From: Acetivibrio alkalicellulosi
Lineage (GTDB): Bacteria; Bacillota; Clostridia; Acetivibrionales; Acetivibrionaceae
Direction: 5' to 3'
Assembly: GCA_008125075.1 (NCBI GenBank)
Contig: VLTH01000003.1
Coordinates: forward strand, 93,935-157,934
Length of the DNA stretch: 64,000 bases
Below are positions 27,059 to 35,584 of this stretch, one piece after another (the stretch's first letter is position 1; each line of letters begins with the position of its first letter). The notes under the pieces were generated by a model. The model saw only the letters and a program-made list of their open reading frames with translations, had not been told where the DNA came from and did not search any database. The translations under genes were made by a program, and so were the position numbers.

Positions 27059-28465
27059 ATGATATACCTTAATAAAAAAAATGACATTCCTTTATATGAA
27101 CAGTTATATTCAAAAATTAAAGAACAAATTGTTAGTGGTACTTTACCTAAGAATACGGCATTAAGTTCCTTGAGGGTCATGGAAAAAGAATTGCAAGTTA
27201 GCAGAAACACTGTAGATCGGGCGTATCAACAACTACTTGCAGAAGGGTATATTAGATCGGTTCCAGGAGCAGGTTACTTTGTTGAGGACATAGAAAATGA
27301 TTATTTTTGTTATGATAACTTAAAAGTTAGTAGTTATACAAAAGAAAATACTGATAAAAAGAAAAAAATGAAATATGATTTTGAATATGCAAGTATTGAT
27401 TCGGATTTGTTTCCATGGGGAAAATGGAAGAAGTATATACACAATGCTATGCTTTCAGAATCAAGTAGAAATGCCATTTCATACGAAAGCAACAAAGGTA
27501 ATGAACTTCTAAGAAAGAGTTTGTGTGGATTTTTAAACAGGCATAGGGGAGTTAACTGCGAACCTGAACAAATCATCATATGTGCAGGTACTCAATATGG
27601 TATGGAAATAGTTTCAAACCTTCTTCCTGCTGATGTAAATCGTTTAGCATTTGAAGAACCAGGGTATAATGCAATGAGGTATATGTTTGAAGAAAAAGGT
27701 TACGCTATTACATCAATACCTGTTTTGGAAGATGGGGTAGATTTAGAGTTATTATCTAAAACAAATTGTAATATTTTGTATATTACCCCCTCCCATCAGT
27801 TTCCTACTGGTGTTGTAACTTCAATTTCAAATCGAAATAAAATGTTGAAATGGGCATGTAATAATGATGCATATATTGTAGAGAATGACTATGACAGTGA
27901 ATTCAGATACGGAAGTATGCCTATTCCCTCACTCCAATCATTGGACAAATGTGGTAAAGTAATATATGTAGGTACTATGTCTAAAGTATTATCACCATCA
28001 ATAAGATGTGCATATGTGATTTTGCCCCAAGAGTTAATTAAGGTATATGATAAAAAATACAAATATTTCAACTCAGCTCTTCCTAGTTATCATCAATTTG
28101 CACTAGCTCAATTTATCGAAGATGGTATGCTAGAAAAGCATTTGCGCAGAGTATCAACAATTAATGAGAAGAAATATTTTGTATTGATTAAGGCAATAAA
28201 AGAGTTTTTGTCTGATGAAATTGAGATATTTACTCAACCTTCAGGTGTTCACACTTTAGTACGATTTAAGAATTGTAAAAACCAAAAGGAACTGATTGAA
28301 AAAATGGAAGAAGCATCAATAGCGATTTATGGCATTAAAATGTATTGGCATGATCAGAAAAGTGCCCAGGAAGATACATTTTTAATGGGTTTTAACTCAA
28401 TGTCGGAAGATGATATACGAAATGGATGTATGAAAATGGCTAAAGTGCTACGGGAATTAAAGTAA
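27059..28465 (+). CDS. MocR-subfamily GntR regulator (HTH plus PLP aminotransferase-like domain)
   Basis: 468 residues. An N-terminal winged helix of the GntR family (about 1-75; IPLYEQLYSKIKEQIVSG, LQVSRNTVDRAYQQL, GYFVE) is followed by a fold-type I aminotransferase-like domain (about 105-468) with VENDYDSEFRYG and the PLP-lysine segment GTMSKVLSPSIRCAY. MocR regulators use PLP to sense amino compounds (GabR, PdxR types). It sits 22 bases after amt and 35 bases before the first PII gene, all on one strand, so it may control this nitrogen cluster. Effector unknown. Confidence 0.9.
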   Translation: MIYLNKKNDIPLYEQLYSKIKEQIVSGTLPKNTALSSLRVMEKELQVSRNTVDRAYQQLLAEGYIRSVPGAGYFVEDIENDYFCYDNLKVSSYTKENTDKKKKMKYDFEYASIDSDLFPWGKWKKYIHNAMLSESSRNAISYESNKGNELLRKSLCGFLNRHRGVNCEPEQIIICAGTQYGMEIVSNLLPADVNRLAFEEPGYNAMRYMFEEKGYAITSIPVLEDGVDLELLSKTNCNILYITPSHQFPTGVVTSISNRNKMLKWACNNDAYIVENDYDSEFRYGSMPIPSLQSLDKCGKVIYVGTMSKVLSPSIRCAYVILPQELIKVYDKKYKYFNSALPSYHQFALAQFIEDGMLEKHLRRVSTINEKKYFVLIKAIKEFLSDEIEIFTQPSGVHTLVRFKNCKNQKELIEKMEEASIAIYGIKMYWHDQKSAQEDTFLMGFNSMSEDDIRNGCMKMAKVLRELK

Positions 28466-28500
28466 AATATAAAATTCATGCAAAAAGAGAGGTGTATTTT

Positions 28501-28851
28501 ATGGAAGAAACCTTAAATAGAGTAACAATTATTACAAGAAGAGAAAAACAGGAAGAACTGAGACAAGCATTATCTGAACTAGGAATAAAGGGAATGACTG
28601 TGACAAGGGTAGAAGGTTGTGGAGTACAGCGAGTAGAGGTGCGTTATTATAGAGGCGTCAAAACAGAAGTGAGACTGTTACCTAAAGTAATGTTTGAGAT
28701 GGTAGTATCGGAAATTCCTGTAGAAAGTATTGTTAAGACGGCCAGAGAAGTTCTATATACAGGCGAAATAGGTGATGGCAAAATTTTTGTAGAAGAAGAA
28801 CAAAGTGTCTTTAAAATACGTACAAAGGAAGAGGGAAAAACAGCATTATAA
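28501..28851 (+). CDS. PII nitrogen signalling protein, paralogue 1
   Basis: 116 residues. Fits the PII fold: N-terminal RVTIITRREKQEELRQAL, then GIKGMTVTRVEGCGVQ, a T-loop of normal length with YYRG in which the Tyr corresponds to the uridylylated Tyr51 of GlnB, then LPKVMFEMVVSEIPVESIV and TGEIGDGKIFVEE (C-loop, ATP/2-oxoglutarate site). ATG 28501 has GAGAGG 8 bases upstream; a GTG 9 bases earlier is less likely. Located with amt, so it probably acts as a GlnK that gates ammonium entry. A NifI-type role cannot be excluded, but no nif genes are in the window. Confidence 0.92.
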   Translation: MEETLNRVTIITRREKQEELRQALSELGIKGMTVTRVEGCGVQRVEVRYYRGVKTEVRLLPKVMFEMVVSEIPVESIVKTAREVLYTGEIGDGKIFVEEEQSVFKIRTKEEGKTAL

Positions 28852-28869
28852 AAGGAGGAGGTAATTAAT

Positions 28870-29235
28870 ATGGCGACAAAAATGAGTAAAGTTTCAATAA
28901 TAACAAGGCGTGAGAAATTTGAGGAACTGAGAATAAAGTTATTTGAAATTGGTGTTGAAGGAATGACCCTTACAGAAGTAGAAGGTTGTGGTGTGCAAAA
29001 AGGTATTGACTTATTGATTCGAGGAGTTAAAAAACATATTTATTTGTTACCTAAAATAAAAGTAGATATTGTGGTAAGTACAGTTCCCGTTCAGGATATA
29101 ATTGATATTGCAACTAAGGTTTTGCAAACTGGAGAAATCGGAGACGGAAAGATATTTGTATCTGAGATTAAAGAAGTAATTAGAATTAGAACAGGAGAGA
29201 GAAATGAAGCAGCACTTATTAATAGTATAGATTAG
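28870..29235 (+). CDS. PII nitrogen signalling protein, paralogue 2 (no Tyr51)
   Basis: 121 residues, clearly homologous to the gene before it (18-base gap). It keeps GVEGMTLTEVEGCGVQ, LPKIKVDIVVSTVPVQDII and TGEIGDGKIFVSE. The T-loop has normal length but reads KGIDLLIRG, so the position of Tyr51 is Ile and uridylylation there is impossible. It may be regulated only by ATP/ADP and 2-oxoglutarate, or bind a different partner. Stop codon is TAG. Ribosome site AAAGGAGG. Confidence 0.92.
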   Translation: MATKMSKVSIITRREKFEELRIKLFEIGVEGMTLTEVEGCGVQKGIDLLIRGVKKHIYLLPKIKVDIVVSTVPVQDIIDIATKVLQTGEIGDGKIFVSEIKEVIRIRTGERNEAALINSID

Positions 29236-29295
29236 ACTTATACATAGTTCCTATAAAAAAGTTTGTTTTTTGCATACACAAGTTATATCAAAGAT

Positions 29296-29357
29296 TAGAA
29301 TTCAGGATTCAGAATGGAAAATAAGCAAGAGTTTAATATGCTGAATCCTGAATTCTA
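29296..29357. repeat. 17-bp perfect inverted repeat with 28-base loop
   Basis: Arms TAGAATTCAGGATTCAG (29296-29312) and its exact complement (29341-29357). It starts 60 bases after the second PII gene. It could act as a terminator or be part of a small mobile element; there is no clear T-run. Confidence 0.7.
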
Positions 29358-29424
29358 TGGTTCTGAATTCTTGCGGCTATGCAGCGATATAAATCTGATT
29401 TGTAGTATTGGTTTATAAAAAAAT

Positions 29425-29570
29425 CTATTCTGAAAATACTTTTCAGAATAGAAACTTTGATTTTATGCGCGTGCAATATGTTTGCTGTCGCAAACATACA
29501 CATGCGCAGCGACATTCATTCGCATTATATTTTATCCTATGTTGGTGAGATTTTTGCTCATGAATGTCTA
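29425..29570. repeat. Dispersed structured repeat, family 1, copy B
   Basis: Second copy of the element at 24337-24484, same orientation, with most positions identical. The first hairpin (arm CTATTCTGAAAA) is fully conserved. The distal pairing GACATTCAT/ATGAATGTC is perfect here. It ends about 60 bases before the cobalamin riboswitch. Confidence 0.8.
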
Positions 29571-29628
29571 ATTATAGATTGTCACATAAAAAAAATGTTA
29601 ATTATACCTTTCTTAAAGAACAAAAATG

Positions 29629-29823
29629 AGGTATTATATATATATATTGTTGATAGGAAAACAGGTGAGAGGCCTGTACAGTTCCCGCTGCTGTAAGGGG
29701 AAGTAATATTTTATAGTAACAATAACTTGTTGCTGGCCACTGTATTTATACGGGAAGGTTAAATATTACGGGTTACACTTTTGTGTAACAGATACCAAAG
29801 TCAGAAAGCCTGCTTCAATACTG
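29629..29823 (+). promoter_or_regulatory. Cobalamin (B12) riboswitch
   Basis: Consensus blocks of the B12 box RNA occur in order: AACAGGTGAGAGGCCTGT, then CCCGCTGCTGTAAGGGGA (29684-29701), GGCCACTGTATTTATACGGG with GGGAAGGTTAAAT (29735-29764), and GTCAGAAAGCCTGC (29800-29813). GTATT (29631) and AATAC (29817) could close the P1 helix. It sits ahead of cbiMNQO and the corrin synthesis operon, which it should repress when adenosylcobalamin is present. The first gene is about 430 bases further on, so the expression platform is unusually distant. Confidence 0.92.
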
Positions 29824-30254
29824 GAAATATAATTTGGTTACGGGATATGACCAGATATTTCAATATTCACTATAATGCATATTGCTGTTGTTAAAGCGTG
29901 AATAATGAATTATTTAATAAGTCCCGTCAAATCAAAACTTTGTTGATATCAATTGCGATACAAACGAAGATAATTCTAGTTTTAATTTAATACAAAATTA
30001 ATTTAGGCATCGTTAAAAAATAACTTCCTCTAAGTTTTCACTTGTACGCGAAAAAGAGGAAGTAATTCTATAGCCGAGCCTTAATTAAATTATATTGAAC
30101 CCACTAAAGTATTTACATGAAGTGTTGTGGGTTCAATGAATCAAGGTATAAAATTTCGCAAAATCCAGAATTAGTAATGTGAAATGCTTTTTGCGAATCA
30201 TATAGGTGATTCAAAAAAACTTTACATAGATTATTTTTTTATAGGAGGAGTAAA
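29824..30254 (+). other. Long untranslated leader between riboswitch and cbiM with three hairpins
   Basis: No gene is visible. Three stems occur: ACTTCCTCT/AGAGGAAGT (30023-30031 with 30055-30063), ATTGAACCCAC/GTGGGTTCAAT (30094-30104 with 30127-30137) and TTCGCAAAA/TTTTGCGAA (30155-30163 with 30189-30197). None is followed by a clear T-run, so I cannot say which is the regulatory terminator. AGGAGGAG precedes cbiM. Confidence 0.55.
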
Positions 30255-30989
30255 ATGAAAAAGAAAAATGAAAAGAGGGCTTTGTTAGTATCAATAGTAA
30301 TAGCAGTTATTCTAGGAATTCCTGTGTTAAATGTGTATGGTATGCACATTATGGAAGGATTTTTGCCTCCAGTTTGGTGCATCAGCTGGGGAGCGTTATG
30401 TATACCATTTTTGGTTAAGGGGTATTTTTCAATTAAGAATAAAATCCATGAAAATTCAAGAATGGTTCTTATATTGGCCATGTGCGGTGCATTTGCCTTT
30501 GTATTGTCTGCATTAAAGCTTCCTTCAATGACTGGTAGCTGTTCCCATCCAACTGGAGTTGGCCTTGGTACAATTATTTTTGGTCCTTCTGCCATGGCTA
30601 TTATTAGTTCAATAGTATTGATATTTCAAGCAGTGCTACTAAACCATGGCGGGCTTACAACATTAGGTGCAAACATATTTTCTATGGGAGTAGCAGGTCC
30701 TTTGGCAACTTTTGGGATTTTCATCCTTCTAAAGAAATTTGGAGTAAAAAGAAGTATTTCAGTTTTTACAGCTGCATTTATTGGTAATATTTTAACCTAT
30801 ATGGTAACTTCCTTTCAGCTTTCCATAGCCTTTCCTGACATAGAGGGTGGTGTATTTGTTTCCCTTGTGAAGTTTCTTGGTATTTTCGCTGTTACTCAAA
30901 TTCCTCTTGCAATTTCAGAAGGATTGTTGACTGTAATTGTGTATGATGGAATAAAAAAATATAGTACTAATGAATTAGCTATGGAGTGA
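30255..30989 (+). CDS. cbiM: Cobalt ECF transporter S component CbiM
   Basis: 244 residues. N-terminal hydrophobic leader and the CbiM metal-binding motif MHIMEGFLPPVWC, where His2 of the mature protein coordinates cobalt. Further features are GSCSHPTGVGLG and LLNHGGLTTLGANIFSMGVAGP. It captures Co2+ in the membrane for the CbiMNQO importer. First gene after the B12 riboswitch, with cbiN, cbiQ and cbiO following, which supports cobalt rather than nickel as substrate. Confidence 0.95.
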   Translation: MKKKNEKRALLVSIVIAVILGIPVLNVYGMHIMEGFLPPVWCISWGALCIPFLVKGYFSIKNKIHENSRMVLILAMCGAFAFVLSALKLPSMTGSCSHPTGVGLGTIIFGPSAMAIISSIVLIFQAVLLNHGGLTTLGANIFSMGVAGPLATFGIFILLKKFGVKRSISVFTAAFIGNILTYMVTSFQLSIAFPDIEGGVFVSLVKFLGIFAVTQIPLAISEGLLTVIVYDGIKKYSTNELAME

Positions 30990-31084
30990 ACTCGTTTAGA
31001 TAAAGCTAAACATCGGAGTATTAGGTGGTTTGGAATAAGATAAATACTTTAAATAAATAAATAAAGAGTAGAAGGAGGTTAACC

Positions 31085-31378
31085 ATGAAATTGTGGAAAA
31101 AAAATTTGATGCTGTTGTTTTTTGTAGTTATATTAGTGGTAAGTCCACTGGTAATATTAAAAAATGCAGAATTTTCTGGGGCAGATGAGCAAGCTGAAGA
31201 GGTGATCAAAGAGATAAACAAAGATTATGAGCCTTGGATAAATCCCTTGTTTGAGCCTGCAAGTGGGGAGATAGAGTCTTTACTATTTGTATTACAGGCA
31301 GCTATTGGTGCAGCAATACTAGGTTTTGGATTCGGTAGGCTATCGGCTAAAAAGAATATTGGAAGTGAAAATAAATGA
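31085..31378 (+). CDS. cbiN: Cobalt transport accessory protein CbiN
   Basis: 97 residues with two membrane helices (about 7-25 and 68-86) and a short outside segment containing FSGADEQAEE and YEPWINPLFEPASGEIESLLF, the typical CbiN signature. It helps load CbiM. Overlaps cbiQ by 4 bases. Ribosome site GGAGG. Confidence 0.93.
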   Translation: MKLWKKNLMLLFFVVILVVSPLVILKNAEFSGADEQAEEVIKEINKDYEPWINPLFEPASGEIESLLFVLQAAIGAAILGFGFGRLSAKKNIGSENK

Positions 31379-32157
31379 TTGGAATAGACAGGTGTGCATA
31401 CAGTTCTAATATTTCTAATATAAGGGCTGAGATTAAGTTCAGGTACGCAGTGTTTCCACTTTTGATATGCTTATTTTACAGCTCAAATATACTAAGTATA
31501 CTAACTATTACTGCAATGTCTCTATCATCGGTTTTTTTAGGGGGATTTCAACTAAAAACTTATTTGAGGCAATGTCTGGTTCCAGTAACATTTTTATTAT
31601 GGGGTGTTGTTGCTGTAATTTTTGGACAGGTAGATTCTAGTGATTTAGGAGTCCTTTTTTCCTTTAAGTTGTTTGGGGGTCTTTATGGAATTAATACAAC
31701 ATTGTTACATAGAGGCATGACACTTTTTTTGAAAGCATTTGCATGTGTATCTTGCCTTTGTTTTTTTTCACTAAATACTCCTGTTAATTCGTTTTTGACC
31801 TATTTGAAAAAAAAGAGGTTTTCAAAGCTCCTTATTGAACTGATGGAGTTGATGTACCGTTTTATTTTTGTTATTGGTGAAGAGGCAAAAAAGATATATA
31901 TTGCTCAAAATTCACGCCTTGGTTATAAAGATTTTACAACAAGCATCAAATCATTGGGGGAACTTGTAACATCAGTATTTATAAAAGCATTTATAAGGGT
32001 TGAACGGGTAAATGCTTCATTGGAAGCAAGAGGCTTTAGTGGTGATTTTGACTATATAATTGAAGAGGAGAATGGTAGTAAACTGATGAATATCTTAACT
32101 TTATCTTTAAGTTCATTATTAATTACACTTGGCATTTTTGAAAGGTTGAAATTATGA
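31375..32157 (+). CDS. cbiQ: Cobalt ECF transporter T component CbiQ
   Basis: 260 residues with several membrane helices and the coupling motif of EcfT/CbiQ proteins (YIAQNSRLGY and VERVNASLEARGFSG). It links the substrate-binding CbiM/N to the ATPase CbiO. Overlaps cbiN and cbiO by 4 bases each, indicating translational coupling. Confidence 0.93.
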   Translation: MIGIDRCAYSSNISNIRAEIKFRYAVFPLLICLFYSSNILSILTITAMSLSSVFLGGFQLKTYLRQCLVPVTFLLWGVVAVIFGQVDSSDLGVLFSFKLFGGLYGINTTLLHRGMTLFLKAFACVSCLCFFSLNTPVNSFLTYLKKKRFSKLLIELMELMYRFIFVIGEEAKKIYIAQNSRLGYKDFTTSIKSLGELVTSVFIKAFIRVERVNASLEARGFSGDFDYIIEEENGSKLMNILTLSLSSLLITLGIFERLKL

Positions 32158-33008
32158 ATTGTATTGAAATAAAGGATTTATGTTTTAGCTATGAAGATGG
32201 AGAAAAAGCTCTTAATAATATAAGTATGGTATTTAAAAAAGGGAAAACTACAGCACTTTTAGGAGGTAATGGTGCAGGAAAATCCACCCTGTTTTTAAAC
32301 ATAAATGGTGTGCTAAAACCTGAAAAGGGAAAATTGTTTATAGAAGGAAAACAGTTAAAATACAATAAGAAAGACCTTTTAGAAATAAGAAAAAAAGTTG
32401 GAATAGTGTTTCAAGATCCTGAAAATCAACTTTTTTCCGCAAGTGTTAGAAAGGACATTTCCTTTGGTGTAATGAATCAAGGGCTTTCTAATGAAGAAAT
32501 TAAAAAGAGATTGGAGTTTGTAATAAAAAAGACAAGAATAGAAAGTATTGTAAATAAACCTACTCATTCCCTCAGTTATGGACAGAAGAAAAGGGTAGCA
32601 ATAGCAGGGGTATTGATAATGAATCCATCAGTAATAATCCTTGATGAGCCTACAGCAGGACTTGATCCGTGTGGTGTCAATGAGATATTGAGTTTGATGA
32701 ATGAAATTAAAGATACTATGGGAATTACAATTATTATTTCCACCCATGATATTGATTTGGTACCTTTATACTGTGATGATGTTTTTGTAATGAATAAAGG
32801 TTCTATTGTATTTGAAGGTACACCAGAGGAACTTTTTTTAAAACCTGAATTATTAAGAGAGCATAGTTTGCGTCTTCCAAGGATAGCCCATTTAATGAGT
32901 ATTTTATATAATAAAGACCATATAAATGTCAATAAAAATGCAGCTACAATTTCACAGGCTAGAAAAAGTATAAAAGAATTGTTTGAATGTGGTGAAAATG
33001 ATGAATAG
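32154..33008 (+). CDS. cbiO: Cobalt ECF transporter ATPase CbiO
   Basis: 284 residues. Walker A GGNGAGKSTLFLNI, Q-loop VFQDPENQLFSAS (typical of ECF ATPases), signature LSYGQKKRVAIAG, Walker B VIILDEPTAGLDP and H-loop ISTHDIDLV are intact. The signature has LSYGQ instead of LSGGQ, which is usual in this family. It powers CbiMNQ. The end overlaps cbiD. Stop codon is TAG. Confidence 0.95.
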   Translation: MNCIEIKDLCFSYEDGEKALNNISMVFKKGKTTALLGGNGAGKSTLFLNINGVLKPEKGKLFIEGKQLKYNKKDLLEIRKKVGIVFQDPENQLFSASVRKDISFGVMNQGLSNEEIKKRLEFVIKKTRIESIVNKPTHSLSYGQKKRVAIAGVLIMNPSVIILDEPTAGLDPCGVNEILSLMNEIKDTMGITIIISTHDIDLVPLYCDDVFVMNKGSIVFEGTPEELFLKPELLREHSLRLPRIAHLMSILYNKDHINVNKNAATISQARKSIKELFECGENDE

Positions 33009-34125
33009 ATTTGTTGTGAAATCAGGTAAAAGATTAAGAATGGGTATTACAACGGGAACATGTGCAACAGCTGCCACAAAAGCTAGTGCAATTATGTTGC
33101 TAGATAAGAAAAAAATAAATGAAGTTAAACTTTTTCTCCCAGGTGGAGAAGATAAAACACTCCAAATCCAGGATGTATCAATTATTAATGATACTGTAAG
33201 CTGCTGCACTATAAAGGATGCAGGGGATGATCCTGATGTGACTCATGGCATTAGAATATATTCTAAAGTTAGAAAGATAAAAAATGGTATAATTATTAAT
33301 GGAGGTATGGGTGTTGGAAGAGTAACAAGACCTGGGTTGCCTTGTAAGGAAGGAGAAGCGGCAATAAATCCTGTACCAAGGAAGATGATTATTAATGCTC
33401 TTCAAAATGTTTCAAGACAATTTGGTTATGAAGGTGGATTTGAGGTGGAGATATTTGTCCCAGAAGGAGAAAGAGTAGCAAAGAAGACTTTTAATGAAAG
33501 ACTTGGCATCTGTGGAGGTATTTCTATTTTAGGAACAACAGGCATTGTAGAGCCAATGAGTGAAACTGCTTTAATAGATACAATAAAACTAGAAATAGAT
33601 ATAAGGAAAGCAAATAAACAGAAAATTTTACTTTTGTCACCGGGGAATTATGGGCTGGATTTTACTAAAGATTTTTTGGGTTTGGATATCAAAAAGGCTG
33701 TAAAAATTTCAAATTATGTTGGTGAAGCCCTTGATTATGCGGTGTATAAAGATTTTAATAAAATACTTTTGGTAGGTCATGTGGGGAAATTGGTTAAGAT
33801 TGGTGCAGGAGTGATGAATACCCATTCAAAAACAGCTGACTGCAGAAATGAGATATTTGCGGCGCATTGTGCCTTGAAAGGGTGCAAAAAGGAAGTTATC
33901 GAAAATATTATGAACTCTACCAACACTGTGGAAATACACAGGATACTCCTAGAAGAAAAATTATGTGATGAAGTTTATGGAAGTATACTTAAAAAAATTA
34001 TATACAATATTAATTATAGATTAATGAACAAGGCACAGGTTGAGGTAGTAATATTTTCTAATGAAAATGGCATATTGATGAAAACAGATTATGTAGATGA
34101 TTTTATAGCACAGCTAAGGAACTAA
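32998..34125 (+). CDS. cbiD: Cobalt-precorrin-5B C1-methyltransferase CbiD
   Basis: 375 residues from ATG 32998 (a second ATG follows at 33001). Family motif LRMGITTGTCATAATKAS at the start, later INGGMGVGRVTRPGL and GHVGKLVKIGAG. CbiD methylates C1 of cobalt-precorrin-5B in the anaerobic corrin pathway. It overlaps cbiO by 11 bases. Placed directly after the cobalt transporter and before cbiL, as in many clostridial cbi operons. Confidence 0.93.
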   Translation: MMNRFVVKSGKRLRMGITTGTCATAATKASAIMLLDKKKINEVKLFLPGGEDKTLQIQDVSIINDTVSCCTIKDAGDDPDVTHGIRIYSKVRKIKNGIIINGGMGVGRVTRPGLPCKEGEAAINPVPRKMIINALQNVSRQFGYEGGFEVEIFVPEGERVAKKTFNERLGICGGISILGTTGIVEPMSETALIDTIKLEIDIRKANKQKILLLSPGNYGLDFTKDFLGLDIKKAVKISNYVGEALDYAVYKDFNKILLVGHVGKLVKIGAGVMNTHSKTADCRNEIFAAHCALKGCKKEVIENIMNSTNTVEIHRILLEEKLCDEVYGSILKKIIYNINYRLMNKAQVEVVIFSNENGILMKTDYVDDFIAQLRN

Positions 34126-34143
34126 TGAAAAGGAGTGAAATGA

Positions 34144-34824
34144 TTGAAAGGGAATTTATTTGGAGTAGGTGTTGGTCCCGGAGATAAAAAGCTTTTGACA
34201 ATTCTTGCGGTGGAAACTCTCAAAAATGCTGGGAAAATTGTAGTACCAGATACGGGAGGGGAAAATGTTTCACTTAATATAGTGAAGGAATATGTTGAGG
34301 ATAAAGAAAAAATATATTGTAAAATGCCCATGACAAGGGAGAAAAAGCTATTACAGGAAAGTCATAAGTTGTGTGCTGATATAATATGTAGAGAATTGGA
34401 TAAAGGTCTTGATTTGGCGTTCATAACATTAGGTGACCCCACTATTTATTCTACATATATGTATGTTCACAAGTTGGTTAGGGACAGAGGATATAATGCA
34501 CAGATAGTTAATGGTATACCTTCCTTTTGTGGGGCAGCAGCTAAGCTGAATATATCTTTGTGTGACAATGGTGAGACACTTCACATAATTCCAGCATCCT
34601 ATGAGGGAATAGATGATTATTTGAAAATAAAAGGAAATAAGGTTTTGATGAAAAGTGGGAAAAGTATATTTAAGGTAAAAGAGAAGCTTGAAAAACTCAA
34701 TATCCTTGATAGAGCAAAAATGGTAGAGTGTTGCTTTATGGAAAATGAAAGAATATACGAAAGCTTAAGTGAATTTGAGAAGGAGAGCAGTTATTTTTCA
34801 ACAATAATTGTTAAGGGTGAATGA
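34144..34824 (+). CDS. cbiL: Cobalt-precorrin-2 C20-methyltransferase CbiL
   Basis: 226 residues. Tetrapyrrole methylase fold: GVGVGPGDKKLLT at the N-terminus and the SAM-binding LGDPTIYSTYMYV, the CbiL/CobI version. Start TTG at 34144, with AAAAGGAG upstream and no in-frame ATG. Adds the C20 methyl to cobalt-factor II. cbiF starts one base after its stop. Confidence 0.92.
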   Translation: MKGNLFGVGVGPGDKKLLTILAVETLKNAGKIVVPDTGGENVSLNIVKEYVEDKEKIYCKMPMTREKKLLQESHKLCADIICRELDKGLDLAFITLGDPTIYSTYMYVHKLVRDRGYNAQIVNGIPSFCGAAAKLNISLCDNGETLHIIPASYEGIDDYLKIKGNKVLMKSGKSIFKVKEKLEKLNILDRAKMVECCFMENERIYESLSEFEKESSYFSTIIVKGE

Positions 34825-34825
34825 T

Positions 34826-35584
34826 ATGGTGTATTTTATTGGAGCTGGTCCTGGTGCTGTTGACTTAATAACAGTCAGAGGATGTGAACTCTTAAAAAAG
34901 GCAGATGTAGTTATATATGCAGGCTCTTTGGTTAACCCAGAGCTTTTAAATTATACAAAGGAGAGCTGTAAGATACATAATAGTGCATCCATGACTTTAG
35001 AAGAAGTTATTGATGTTTTTGTCAAGGAGGATAGAAAGGATAAAGTAATGGTAAGGCTTCATACTGGAGATCCAAGTATTTATGGTGCAATAAAAGAGCA
35101 AATGGATTTATTGGACAAGCATAATATATCCTACAGTGTTGTTCCAGGTGTTAGCTCATTTTGCGGGGCAGCAGCTTCCCTAAACGTGGAATTTACTTTG
35201 CCTGGTGTAAGTCAAAGTGTTATTTTATCAAGGATGGAAGGAAGAACACCTGTCCCAGAATTGGAACAAATACAAAAACTTGCCTCCCATAAAACTTCTA
35301 TGGTGCTTTTTCTTACATCTTCATTAATTGATAAATTGACTAGGGAGCTCATAGAAGGGGGATATACTGAAAATACTCCTGCTGCAATAGTATATAAAGC
35401 AACATGGCCTGATGAAAAGATTATAAGGACAACGGTGGGAAACTTGTATAAGAGTGCAAAAGAAAACAATATAACTAAAACAGCATTGATTTTCATAGGT
35501 GATTTTTTATCAAGTGACTATGAAAGGTCAAAGCTTTATGATAAATACTTTACACACCAATTTAGGAAGGCAGTAGAACAATGA
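34826..35584 (+). CDS. cbiF: Cobalt-precorrin-4 C11-methyltransferase CbiF
   Basis: 252 residues. N-terminal FIGAGPGAVDLITVRG and VRLHTGDPSIYGAIKEQ identify the CbiF/CobM branch of tetrapyrrole methylases. ATG 34826 is chosen because it aligns with the family N-terminus; the upstream TTG would lie inside cbiL. It overlaps cbiG by 4 bases (ATGA). Methylates C11 of cobalt-precorrin-4. Confidence 0.93.
   Translation: MVYFIGAGPGAVDLITVRGCELLKKADVVIYAGSLVNPELLNYTKESCKIHNSASMTLEEVIDVFVKEDRKDKVMVRLHTGDPSIYGAIKEQMDLLDKHNISYSVVPGVSSFCGAAASLNVEFTLPGVSQSVILSRMEGRTPVPELEQIQKLASHKTSMVLFLTSSLIDKLTRELIEGGYTENTPAAIVYKATWPDEKIIRTTVGNLYKSAKENNITKTALIFIGDFLSSDYERSKLYDKYFTHQFRKAVEQ

Noticed and set aside
29457..29696. 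Open frame of 79 codons before the riboswitch
   Set aside because: It overlaps repeat family 1 copy B and the riboswitch aptamer and has no coding features.
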